From NCBI RefSeq assembly GCF_030272615.1, contig NC_081405.1, positions 24,071,772 to 24,135,771 on the forward strand: DNA of 64,000 nucleotides. Direction: 5' to 3'. The notes under the pieces are model-generated. The model worked only from the letters and a program-made list of their open reading frames with translations. It did not search any database and was not told where the DNA came from. A program made the translations under genes and the position numbers. Numbering within the stretch: position 1 is the first letter of the stretch; each line of letters starts with the position of its first letter. Positions 11,514-22,042 of the stretch are shown one piece after another. The stretch is from Cryptomeria japonica (lineage: Eukaryota > Streptophyta > Pinopsida > Cupressales > Cupressaceae).

Positions 11514-12115
11514 CCCCCAGTGAAGCTTGACTTGTTGTATATAGTGGATTAGTTTTTTCTGTTTGTTTGTTGCTTGTTTGGTTCTTGCATGTTTTGTTTT
11601 GTTTTTGCTTTGTTGCATACTTGTTTCCCTTTTATGTTTGTTTCATTTCATTTGTTTCCTTTTCATTGTGTTAGGGTATATATATTTTATTCTCAAAGAT
11701 TCTAAAAGGAAGGTGTCCTTTGCATAACATGTTGCCAAATTCTGAGAGACTTCGACTCTTTGCTATTTACGACTTCATTGTCATTTGGTTAATTTTGAAA
11801 CCTTTGTTTATACTCGTTCAAGGTGGTATATAATGGTTTAAATATGATTTGAGTTTTTGACTTTCAATTGGAAAAGGCTAGCTTGATAAAATCAGCACTA
11901 CCATCACATTAAGATACATCAGAAAGTTTTGTAAGATATCGAGTAAACTGGTTATCAAGTGAAAAATCCAAAGTCAGGATGTTTCATGTTATCCATCATG
12001 GTTCCCAACCCAGTAATCAGACTTCAATGCTTGAAAAGTTGCTTAAAAGGTTATTAAGGAAGAAGTCATTCTATGTTCTATAATGTTTTCAAAAAAAAAA
12101 AAGAGAGAAAAGAAA
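11514..12115 (+). other. TE-1 3' untranslated region with putative polypurine tract
   Basis: No coding signal; a T/G-rich stretch at 11530-11700. A 25-base purine run (about 12091-12115, mostly A with GAGAG) is followed at once by TGATCC, a plausible PPT/LTR junction. An alternative PPT, AAAAGGAAGG, ends at 11713 and is also followed by TG. I prefer 12115/12116 because the resulting LTR geometry matches TE-9. Confidence 0.5.
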
Positions 12116-12647
12116 TGATCCTCTTAAAACAACTAAAATGGGTGTTTCAAGTAACCTCCACTGCTGATATGGACGTCTAACTGGCAGTCGAGGACTGCTT
12201 GACAGGAACTAGAGGTATCTCTATCAAGGCTATAGATGTCTGACTGACAGCAAAGCTATGCCTACATAACAATTCACAAAACACATTGGTTGGCTTCACC
12301 TACGTAGCTTGCACCCAGTTCTCTCTGATTATCTGCATGATTGAAAATGATGGCGTAATAAATCATACGCACACACTTAATAATTAATCACGTTCAGTTC
12401 TAGACTTGATTGGTTGTTAATTGATTTGCTCATCTTTTTCTCTTATACACCCTTTTGAAGATAATAGCCTTAGGCGTCGGGTTAACTAGAGATTCTGAAG
12501 TTCTAAATTGCCTAGAGTCATTTTTCCCAGATAGTCGCCATTTGTTATGCCTTGCATATCTATTCCCCATTAGTTTCCTTGTGTTGAAATATGGGTCCAT
12601 TATTTTTTGCTTTATGTTTCTTTGTTCTTTTGGCTTTTTTTTCTTTT

Positions 12648-13823
12648 ACCTCGGAACCCCGGAGTCCCAGAGTCCCAAGGTCTCTTTTTGTTCTTTTGCT
12701 TTCACCAACCCCAGAACTTTGGGCCCCCAAAGCACTGAGGTTGGTCTCCTTCTTCTCTATTTTGTGTTCTTTACCTCAGAACTCTGGTGTCCCGGAGTCC
12801 CGAGGTATGTTTTTCCTCGAAACCTTGGAATTCCGGAGTCCCTTTTGTTCTGGCTTTGCTTTTCTTCACCTCGGAACCTCAAACCACAGGAGTCTCGAGG
12901 TCGGTTTCTTTGTCTTTTGTTTTGTGTTCTTTACCTCGGAACTCCGGAGTCCTGAGGTGCATTGTGTCTGATCCACCCTGGAACCTCAGAGTCCCGAGGT
13001 GGATCCCTTCTTGCTTTCTTCTCTACCTCGGAACCCTGAAACTTTCAAATTTCGAGGTGGAGTTTTTTGTCTTGTGCCTTTTTGCCGAGCTCAGAACCTC
13101 GGGACCCCAGAGTCCTAAGTTCCTATTTAAAGGACTCATACAAACAGGTTCAGGAGGGGGTATAAATATGAATAATGAACTTTTAAAGTTCAATTGTGCA
13201 TTCAGAGCTCTTGCTTCCTTGTTTCCTAACCGCGAGCCTCTGAACTGCTAAGCTTCCTTTTGCATTCTTGGGCATTTTGATTCACCAGGTAGGTGATTTT
13301 TCTTTCTCTTTTGGTCGTTTGTAGGTTAGATCTTCTTTTTTTTTCTCTTTGTCGTGGGTTTGTTTTTGTTTTCTTCTTTTCTAGTTTTTTGTGTTTTCTT
13401 GCATGTCCCTGCGTGCCCTAGTTCCTACCCTTGAACCCCAGACCCCCGGAGTTCTGAGTTAATTACTCTTCTCTAGAACCCCAGAGTTCTAGGATTTTGT
13501 TGAGCTTGCCTTTGATGACCCCAGAACCTCGAAGTTCTAGATTATTTCTTTTTGCAAGAAAGAGCTATCACCTAGCCCGGAACCTCGGAACCCCGAAGTT
13601 CTGAGGTCTACCTTTTATAAGTCCTCTTGATAAAAGTCCTATTGGCTATTTTTTGTATTTGGCTCAGGACCACGAGATCCCAAGATGAGCCTAAATTACC
13701 TACCCTGGAGTTCAAGAAATCATCCATGAGTACCTAGCCCGAAATCCCAGAGTTCTGGACCCTGTTTTAAAAAGAAAAAAAATCCTTACCCTCAGACTCC
13801 GGTACCCCTGAAGTCCCGAAGTG
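12648..13823 (+). repeat. Array of about 16 GC-rich imperfect palindromes in the TE-1 LTR
   Basis: The theme ACCTCGGAAC...GAGTCCCGAGGT recurs near 12648, 12706, 12773, 12816, 12870, 12933, 12977, 13025, 13088, 13430, 13473, 13518, 13577, 13660, 13734 and 13787. Each unit's left arm (CCTCGG) pairs with its right arm (CCGAGG); 12933-12958 is almost perfect around the core CTCCGGAG. Units are 25-45 bp with unrelated T-rich spacers of 15-60 bp, so it is an array of hairpins rather than a head-to-tail satellite. Open frames over it (12455-13251) come from a lack of stops and are not genes. Confidence 0.75.
13161..13168 (+). promoter_or_regulatory. Putative TATA box of the TE-1 LTR promoter
   Basis: TATAAATA, about 1.05 kb into the LTR, after nine palindromes and about 720 bp upstream of the ORF start. 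The position parallels TATAAAGG at 47762 in TE-9. Sequence match only. Confidence 0.5.
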
Positions 13824-13890
13824 AATGAAATTTTTATGTTTTTGATAAGGAGATGATCCTCATTTTCTTCTTACAAGTTCAGGTAGTTAG

Positions 13891-16800
13891 ATGGACTCAT
13901 TTTCTAGCAAAAGAAGCAAATATATTGACAAACTTCCAGCTACCATGAAATACCACTATCGAGGACAAGTCTACTCCTCAAAGTTGGATGATCAAGTCAA
14001 ATGGGTCACCGACATGGAAATTGGCCATATCGAAATTAAAGATATCAGAACCTAGCTACATAAGCCAAGATTGGAGGCCCTACATAGGAGAATTAAAAGA
14101 TCAGGCCTAGTGGAGACAACTATCTCTCCGCAAGCAGTGTAAGCACCGAAATTTATAATGACAATTACTCAGTTCTACGACCCAGATACTAGAAATTGCA
14201 TTGACGCATAGGGAAAGACAGTTATAGACTTGTCTCCTGACATGCTGGGATTCATGTTTGGTATCCCAACTGGAGATGATATATTCCTCTCAATTGAAGA
14301 GGAGGTCTTAAAGGTATGGAATGACAAAGTTACAGCAAACAAAAGGCACATGATTGAAAACTGGTTGGAGGAAGAGAGAAAAAAAGGTCTCAAGGCAACA
14401 TAAATCCTGAGGGTAGACTTCAAGGAGCCCCAAAGGGACTTGATTATTATGCTGAGCAGGGCCTTTGGCAAGCCTGATTGTAAACATTTCCATCCATGGA
14501 TGTTCCATTTTATGACCACTATCCTAATAGGAAAACAATATTTTGATTGGTCGCATATCCTCTCTGACAACATCTGCAAACAAATAAAGGAAGTCCACCA
14601 GACACAAAAATTATTTTTCACATCTTATGTCATCTAGGTGGCTGCCAGAGCTGGAAAGTTTCTAGGACTACAAGTAGAGGGTCAGTTAGGGGATGAGGAA
14701 GGACATAAGAAGGTATGAGAATATTATTCCCAACTCCCCCTGGTCAACGCAAAGGCTCATTTCAAAAGAATTAATGATGCCTTCATTTTTCCAGTAATAA
14801 TTAAATTAACAAGAGACACAGGATATCGGATTTTCTCGGAGGCCATGGCTATTATCCGAGAGTGGGCATGTTGGTTTATCCAAAACCCACACTCTACTTA
14901 CATTAGGGTCATTGGATTCACAGGGAACCAAATGTTGCTTCCCAGATACTGCAATGATAGAGTAATTTTGTTAGAATATGTAAGGCAACTTTTGGGCCTC
15001 TAATCTCTCTTATCATCAAAGCATAAAACATGCATTGATTTTTTAGTATTTAATGGATACTTCTCATGCTCTAAGATACATGTTGCAAATCTAGCAAAGC
15101 CAGAGCTTCAAGATTTGAACTTAAAAGAATATGATTATGCTAGGGAATTTTATGATCCCTATGGGAAGCTCAAACAAGCTATGCCCAAGGCATATGAGGG
15201 ACACAAGCTAAGACTGGAGGATTTTTGGGCCAACCTCCAGGACAATTTTGAGGTCAGAGATAAAAACTATAATAGGTTATATGCGCCACAGATAAGAGAT
15301 TTTGGAATTGGGACCAATCTCCCTAAAGACCTTAGGGATGATGGAGACCTGCTCGATGCGTCTTATAAAGGATTATAAATTGATAAGAAGCCCCTCTCCC
15401 CAATAAGGTGGCCATGAAAGAGGACGTGAATATAGAAAATATTTCTCAAGTGGTCAACAATAGGACCAAGTAATGGCTAAGCAAAAGGGTCAAGCCGAGC
15501 GTCTCAAAGGGAAAACAAAAGGAGTCTACCTCAGGGGTACCTCAGTCAAGGGGTTATAAGGAGTATCTATTGAAGAAACTCTAGAAGAAGGTGAGGGAGT
15601 CTGAGCTATTGAAGAAGGTAGGAGACCTTGGAGTGATTAATGGATTAGGAGTAGTACCACTGGCTAAAGTCCTCCCACCAAGGACAACTATAGAGCAGAC
15701 TGGAAGAGAGGGTACCCAGGTGCAATAGGAAGAAATAAAAATTACTGAAGATATACCTACTCAACCACCTCCAATAGCTGCCACATAGGATCCAGGTACC
15801 ATCACCCCTGAACCACTACCAGTTAACATACCTGTAGGGTAGCCTAGAGTACAAGGTTTCTGGTCTAGCACCGAAGGAATAAGAGTTAGGAACATTGAAT
15901 CTGATTCAGATCAGGAGGAAGAGGATCTCGAGTAGCAACAACTGCTAGGAGGAAAGAAAGAAGGGGATGAAGCGGAGGACATATTGAGTGAAAGATTAGT
16001 TCTAACCCCTCAAGATCGAGAAGACCTCCTCAAGGACAGAGAAATCAGGAAAGATGAGGTGGGGATGGATGATGAAGAAAATATGTTTGGAGAAGAGGTT
16101 AGTGGAAAATTGGGAGAATTGCATAGGCATCAGGCTCTCTAAACCAATTTATCCCACCAAGTTGTCCCACCTCAAGACCCTAGGCAAACAGAGGTAGAGG
16201 AAAGAGATGAAGCAGAGGAGAAGGCGAAGGTCCATGTTATAACTACAGATATGGTTTCACATCAAGGTGACAAGAATGAAGATATACCGCAATGGCTCGA
16301 GTTTACTTTTGAAAAGAAAAAGAGAAAAGCAGAGCTTCCTAAGGTCACTTTGCAACAAGTTATCAAAAAGTAGCCACCAAATGTCTTGAAGCCAAAAACC
16401 GTACATCATCTATCAAAAATGGGCTCCGGTGAAGTGATTGCAGATGTGGCAGTTCCACTCCAAGGTTAGGGACAAGCTTCCCCTAAGTATCAAATATCCC
16501 ATGTAAATTTAGGTAAACAAACCAAGTGGGGATAGCTGGATACTCTGGAATTAGCCATAAGTGTTGTAAGGGGGCGCGTAGAGAAGGAACACACTTCGAA
16601 TTTAGAGCTCAAAGCACAATTAGGACAATACAAGCAACTGCTGATTGAGATGAGCAAACCTCTAGACTCTTGTAGGGCTGACGACCTACCTTCGACCTCA
16701 TCACTACCAGAGGAAGAAGTAAAGGCACTAGAGGAGGTGAGGTGGGTGGTTGTTGTAGCTAAATCATGGGCCCAAGTAAATGCAGCTAAGATTAGATTTT

Positions 16801-17435
16801 TTCTGCAGGATACTATGAGGATATATCGAGAGGCAGTATAGGCAGGCAGAGCTTTAGCTTATTTTTGTACGCAGTGGGAATGGAAGCTAAGCATTTTTAA
16901 TAAGCAGTTTTGAATTTTGAATAAAGTTCTGCATCTAGGGGAAGAGACAATAATGGAGGAGGACCTCTTAGGAGGAGACAGTTGTGAAAACTTACAGTCT
17001 TATGTGTACATTTTGGAGCTGAAGATTGAAATGTTTCAGCAGTATATGAAGGATATGGTGGAGATTCGGGTTCCTCTCCTTAGATAAATTTGGAAATATG
17101 AGAATTTTGTAAAACATATGCTTGGAGCCTTCGATTTAGGATTAACTAATATCGGAATAATGGAGCAACAACAAGTTTTGAATCAGTGGGATGCATACAA
17201 GGCCCAACATTTAGGACCTTCAACCCAGTTCGATGTCGCCCTCATGGATAGGTATACATACTTGATCACCCAGTGTCAAGAGGTGGTGGAGGCAATAGGG
17301 GAGTTAGAGAAAGGAAAGAAGCATGCAAAGGAAACTTTTAAGAAGTATAAATTTAGAATTAAACACGTAGCTGATCCTCCTATCCAAGCAGTAGCATGCA
17401 TAATTGATAATTATAGATCTTTCATTAAAAAGTGA
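13891..17435 (+). pseudogene. LTR-borne ORF of unknown function, TE-1 3' LTR copy (broken)
   Basis: Starts at ATG 13891 (MDSFSSKRSKYIDKLPATM) and can be followed to TGA 17433-17435 through many stops and at least one frameshift between 15378 and 16650. Landmarks: RNCIDA.GKTVIDLSPDMLGF near 14190, HFHPWMFHFMTTILIG near 14485, RVIGFTGNQMLLPRY near 14905, EFYDPYGKLKQAMPKAYEG near 15145, a long acidic low-complexity middle, and a Lys/Glu-rich helical end (17118-17435). The order and spacing of the first landmarks match the TE-9 ORF (NGKTLMEINAEELRKAFGL; RVFGFRGTPFLLPYQ). Length 3.5 kb against 3.6 kb there. No known domain; function unknown. The extensive damage shows it is not expressed as one protein. 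Confidence 0.65.
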
Positions 17436-18459
17436 AGGATGAACATAATAGTTGCTAAAGATAGAAGGGTTTTTGCATGACCCTCAATTTTGTATTTTTA
17501 GCTACAACTCCAACTCAGGTTCCAATTTTGAGAAAAATTTTGCATGACTGCAAAAACGTGGCTCACCCAGCATGATCTTCATAGTGCTCATGCAACCTCC
17601 ATTTCATAGTAGTTAATTGGACTATCAAGGCAAAAACTTTCAAGTTAACTGCAACTCCTAGTGTGAGTTTTTAATTTAGGTTAGACTTATTTCGTAGATA
17701 ATAGGGCAGAAAACTTCTATAAATTGAGAATTTGGATTCATTTGTAAGGGTCCCCAAATTGATGATTTGTGGCCGACTTAGAGATTTTTAGAGTATTTTG
17801 CAGATTGTTAAGAAGTTGAGTTATTTTTGTTACACATTCATTGAGATTAATATAAGAAGCAGCTTGTAGATTGTCTGATCTACGTTTATATTCTACGAAA
17901 TTGTTCTGTGTAATCTGGTAATGTCTATTATTTGGAGTTAGCAACATGGTTTGAATCATATTATGCACGTCAGTGGTGTATGAGAATTATTGTGGTAGGT
18001 GATATTGTTGATGATTTTATTTCCATAAGTCTATGAAATTGATTATTTTGTAGGTTTACTGGAGGTTCATTTTTGAATGCTAATTTGAATAATATTTGAT
18101 AATTTCTTGGATTGTAGGAGGCTAATTGAGTAATTTGTTAAGTTGTTATTAAATTAATTTCATTATTGTTTTCTTGATCCCTTTACTCTTTGCAGTTTAT
18201 TTTCCAGAGAATTTTAAATCATAAAATACAAGAAAAAGGAAGTTCAACCATTCATGATTAGCGAGATTTAGTTTCAACTAGCAGGCCCCTTAATAGGTAC
18301 AACCACATCAATTATTGGGCTTCCCATCACCATCATGACCCAACTATAGAGACCTTCTAGTAGTGAGTTTTCCCAAGCTCATTTCTTTTCAGGAGAGGTG
18401 GTGAGTGTTCACATTGGCTACCCGACTATTGGTGAGTGTGTCAAAAACAGTCGTCAACG

Positions 18460-19060
18460 CTTCCTATAACTCTTCTCAGCAAAAGTTTTTCCTTCTTCTT
18501 CTAGGGACTTAATTTGGTCAGATGCATTAGCAACTAATTGACCAAGTTTGCTAATAGGTGTTGTCAAATGCCCTATAGCAGTTTCCAGTAGTAGACTTGT
18601 CAGAATATCCACAACATTCTGAATGGTTTCAACTTCCATTCTCTGTTCTTTAAGTCTCTTCTTGTGTGTCCTAGATTGCATGACAATTGCAATCTTCATC
18701 ATTTCAGATGCACTCATATTATCAACAATTATAGGCCTGGAGATGCCTAATGAGTCATCATCATCTTCATCAGTTTGTTGTAAAACTAATGAAGTTACCG
18801 GTTCAGAAGATGTTACCTTAACAATCTCCTCTTTCTCTTGTTCTTTCTCTGTTTCCTATTCAGAAATCTTTGTATCAACTTTTTCATTGGATTCCTTTTG
18901 AGTGTCCTGTGAAACCGGTGGCAGTTGGGGTTTCACTAGTGGTTCCTTGATTGGTGGAATATCCACTCCTAGTTTAGTTGTCAATTTCTCAACCTTAGTG
19001 ACCTATGAATCTGAAATTTCTGCTGGCTGCATATCTGGTGCAGTCATGTCTCTAGATTTC
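18460..19060 (-). pseudogene. TE-2 ORF2 C-terminal remnant
   Basis: Reads MSASEMMKIAIVMQSRTHKKRLKEQR, then VETIQNVVDILTSLL and KLGQLVANASDQIKSLEEE (18454-18717 frame), preceded by an acidic stretch with two in-frame stops. TE-8 carries the same blocks (MMKIANVMQYRAHKKRFKEQR at 52790-52972). Helical, coiled-coil-like. The TE-1 insertion cuts it at 18459. Confidence 0.65.
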
Positions 19061-19510
19061 ATTTCGGCCTCTAGAAATCATATCACAATTACCTAGGTGC
19101 ATTGTATCTGGTCAAACAATCATTACGCATCACAAAAATACTACCAAAAATTATCGATAAGGATAACTCATCATGGCTAGTGATAATTCATCACATAATC
19201 AATGAATACCGATTGGAACAATCAATACCGGTTGGAGTTAAACATATAAATTGTTTATCCTTAGATGCTTCCTTCATAATCTCCACTGGATCTTCATGTT
19301 GAGGCTGAGTTAAGTATAATCATTGGTTGTCTCCATGCATATACCGGTTGTCACCATGTACCGATTAGATATAAACCTCTAGTATACGAGTTGTAATATA
19401 AACAACTTTGAAGTCACACCGATAGACAATATGAACATATGTGTGTGTATGTGTTTCATCAATGAAAACATATGATGAATTTATTCATTAAAATCATCAT
19501 CAAGCCAACA
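18460..19510 (-). mobile_element. TE-2: deleted copy of the TE-8 non-autonomous family
   Basis: 19060-19510 matches the first 450 bases (- strand sense) of the TE-8 LTR, ending in CAAGCCAACA at 19510. 18460-19060 matches the C-terminal third of TE-8 ORF2. The rest of the 5' LTR, PBS, ORF1 and the ORF2 N-terminus are missing, joined at a short similarity (GATTTCAT...CGGCC) near 19055. The left side is cut by TE-1. It lies in the TE-4 protease region; its own TSD cannot be verified. Confidence 0.75.
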
Positions 19511-19590
19511 TTGGATCAATAAGTACCCCTCAAGAGGGTATGCCTTTGATTCTCACAATGATGTAAAGTGGGCCATCAGGTGCTTCAATA
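19511..19590 (-). pseudogene. TE-4 protease fragment between TE-2 and TE-3
   Basis: On the - strand this continues the TE-4 frame interrupted at 26690: IEAPDGPLYIIVRIKGIPS, one stop, then GVLIDP, which resembles the start of a gypsy aspartic protease (VLIDxGS). CAATA at 19586-19590 is the TE-3 target duplication shared with 26686-26690. Confidence 0.65.
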
Positions 19591-20929
19591 TGTTGGCATT
19601 TGCATGAAGATTGCATTAATGATATGTTATGTTGTCAGTGATGTCAATAAACCGGTAATGATATTGTTGTAATATTGTTACTATAACCAATAGGAAGAAT
19701 TTGTGGAGTGAACCGGTAATTGTGTCAGATAAACCCTACCTGTTGTTTTTGATAAACCCTAACCGATTAAGTTTGGTGAATTGGTTATATTGGCTTATGA
19801 TCTGATGATGAGGAGTAATGATGATGACACACATGATTATTGTATGAAGATAATTCCAAGAGATTTTGGCGAGTTGCTGTAACGGTTTTTGTCTAGGGAA
19901 TGAGAAAATGTATTACATCTAATGGAAAGCGTGTGAATAGTTACTAAGTTCAATGAAGTGGTGATCAAGGAGCAATCAAGGTTTTCTTGATTGATGTGCA
20001 GAGATTACTATGTAATCCAACGGTCATACTTGAACCGAATTTATTTGTAATCTTGATGAGAGTTAGGTTTTTGTTGTGTTACCAATCTATTTGATTTGTA
20101 TTTAAGGTTGATGAAGTTGTTTAGTTTTATAGAGTTGGAAAAGAGATAGACACAGTTAAGTTGAGTGTGTGGTTGTCGAACCGGATGATGTATCTGTAGT
20201 TTAAGTAAAGGCAGATAGGAGCATGAAATGGATCTGATCAAGCAAGTGTAGTGCTATTTAGACAAATCAACAAACTCCTGTTGTTTTCTAACAATTACAG
20301 TATAATTGAGATCCCCTAACCGGGTAAGCTCTAACAAGCTTGGTGCTATTCAAATCCTCTAAAAAGGTGGTCCATTAGATTGGATTTTCAAATCCTCTAC
20401 CGAGGTTAATCCTTATAGGGTATTGCTTCTAACAAGGCATTTGTAGTCAATCCCTTAACTGGGTGATTCCTAACAGGATTAGTTCTTAATAGGACTTTTT
20501 GTAAAGCTTTAACAGGCTAGGCTCCTAATAGGGTGAAGTTCAAAAGAGTTCAGATAGTTATCTTGTGAGTCTCATCTCACTGTGGTTTTTACCTATTTTG
20601 GGTTTCCACGTCAAAAATATTTGTGTCGTGGTGAATATTTTTGTGGTTATGTTTTCATGGTTGATTTACTTGACTACTTAACTATTTTGATAAGTCATGA
20701 TAACTGGAAGCATTGAGATATGAAGAATTTGTTTACTGTTAATTTGTTGCAACAGACAACCAGTTTATCTTATGAGTTCTTATCTTGATAGAGGTATTAT
20801 ATTGTTATTTCTATGTTTACTTTGAGAGATTGATTTTTTATTGGTGAAGTTTATATCAATTTTTCTATCTACTGATTCACCCCCCCTCTCAGTAGTCGAC
20901 CAGATACTTATTCTTTCATCATACCATCA
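19591..20929 (+). repeat. TE-3 5' LTR
   Basis: Starts TGTTGGCATTTGCATGAAG and ends ATACCATCA. Carries a string of TCTAACAAG/CCTAACAGG-like short repeats (20300-20540) and a C-rich tract CACCCCCCC near the end. Matches 25324-26685 with scattered substitutions. Confidence 0.95.
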
Positions 20930-20931
20930 AT

Positions 20932-20943
20932 TGGTATCAGAGC
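20932..20943 (+). other. TE-3 primer-binding site (initiator Met tRNA)
   Basis: TGGTATCAGAGC, the classical copia PBS, 2 bases after the LTR. Confidence 0.92.
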
Positions 20944-20992
20944 ATTTCAGGCCCTCTAAGGTCTAAGCCAAACAACTTGAGGTAAAGATCTG

Positions 20993-22042
20993 ATGATCAT
21001 GATGAAGAAGGAAGATCCAAAGTTTAATAAAGAGAACTATAGGATATGGAGTGATAGAGTGAAAATTTATATCAAGAGTCTGGGTAGTCACTATTGGGAA
21101 CATGTCGATACTGAGTATGTTGCACTTACTGGGATGTTGACTGATGATGAGAAGAAAGAGAAACAAGAAAATAATCAAGCATTGGAGGCTATTATCAGTT
21201 CTTTGTCTGATGCAGAGTATGTAGATGTTCATGGTCTTGAAACTGCATATGAGGTATGGAAAAAACTCGAAGAGATTTATAGTGGTGATGAACATGTTAA
21301 TATTGCTAAAGAAGAAAGTCTAAGAGGAAAATTTGATGAAATGCGGATGGCTGAAGGTGAGAATATCCAACAGTATGGTCAAAGGATAAAATAGATAGTC
21401 AATGAAATTAAGAGTGCAAGGGGTAAAGTGGAAGATTCATAGTGATCAGTAAGGTACTGAGAACCCTGCTATTGGTCTACGCTATCCGAGTTGCAGCTAT
21501 TCAGGAGCTGAAGTCCATTGACAAAACTAAGGTAACTCTTGACTCCATCATTGGTAAGCTTACTGCTTTTGAATTAAATGGTTACGATGGGTAGTGTACA
21601 GAAATATGAGTCTGCATTTAGAGCTTCTATATCTAACCCATCTATGAGGAAAAGTAGAGATGCCAGTCAAAGTTATGAATCCAAATCCAGCAAAGAAGTT
21701 GATGATGAAGACAATTTAGTTGAGCTTGAAGCATTGTTGGCCAAGCGGTTGCCTAGAGGTACAGGTAAATATAAAGGCAAATTATCTTTGAAATGTTTTG
21801 CATGCAACAAGATTGGACACATTGCTGCTAATTGTCCTAATGGTGATAATGAGCACAAACAAGAGAAATTAAAGAAGTACAAGGGTAAAGGAAAAAGTGA
21901 TTGTCTTATTGTTGTTGATGGTGGTATCACTGATGAGGAATCTAATGGTGATGCTAATGAAGACATTGTGTTTGTAGTAATTAAAGAAGAGATGTCAGAC
22001 CAGAAGGAATTAGTATCTAGGATGGATAACTCTGATTATTGA
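20993..22042 (+). pseudogene. TE-3 gag
   Basis: Starts 50 bases after the PBS (MMKKEDPKFNKENYRIWSDR). The copia gag domain includes YEVWKKLEEIYSGDEHVN and LRGKFDEMRMAEGENIQQY. A TAG at 21392-21394 and a shift near 21440 break it; it resumes at 21578. The CCHC knuckle CFACNKIGHIAANC is intact near 21796. Then a Lys/Asp/Glu-rich linker to TGA 22040-22042. RNA-packaging protein in a live element. Confidence 0.85.

Larger units (their letters stand above)
1..18459 (+). mobile_element. TE-1: giant Ty3/gypsy retrotransposon, Tat-like, 5' end outside window
   Basis: Positions 1-3936 and about 14640-18459 are the same sequence (direct repeats, roughly nine in ten bases alike by eye), and they flank a gag-pol region. 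The left repeat ends in CATCAACA and is followed after 5 bases by a PBS-like sequence, so it is the 5' LTR, truncated by the window edge. Domain order inside is gag, protease, an archaeal-type RNase H, RT, gypsy RNase H, integrase. Integrase after RNase H puts it in Ty3/gypsy; the extra RNase H and the PBS style suggest the Tat group (inference). If the 3' LTR starts at 12116, the intact element would be about 21 kb. It is dead: the polyprotein has many stops and frameshifts. It sits inside the ORF2 remnant of TE-2; its TSD cannot be checked because the left flank is missing. Confidence 0.85.
12116..18459 (+). repeat. TE-1 3' LTR, about 6.3 kb, ORF-bearing
   Basis: The right end (18451-18459, TCGTCAACG) aligns with the 5' LTR end TCATCAACA. 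The left end is inferred from the purine run. Layout: 1.0 kb to the TATA box including the start of a palindrome array, more palindromes to 13823, an ORF remnant 13891-17435, then 1.0 kb of AT-rich non-coding tail (17436-18459, duplicated at 2866-3936). LTRs of 5-6 kb are known in Ogre-type elements. A long ORF inside one is not usual. Confidence 0.75.

Noticed and set aside
11714..12115. Alternative starts of the TE-1 3' LTR at 11714 (after AAAAGGAAGG) or 11730 (TGTTGCC)
   Set aside because: Not excluded, but the 25-base purine run before 12116 is stronger and the resulting lengths match TE-9. The left end of the 5' LTR outside the window would settle it.
12455..13251. Three overlapping frames of 126-166 codons with repeated Ser/Pro-rich sequence
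   Set aside because: They run through the hairpin array; the repeats appear in all frames and the DNA repeat explains them.
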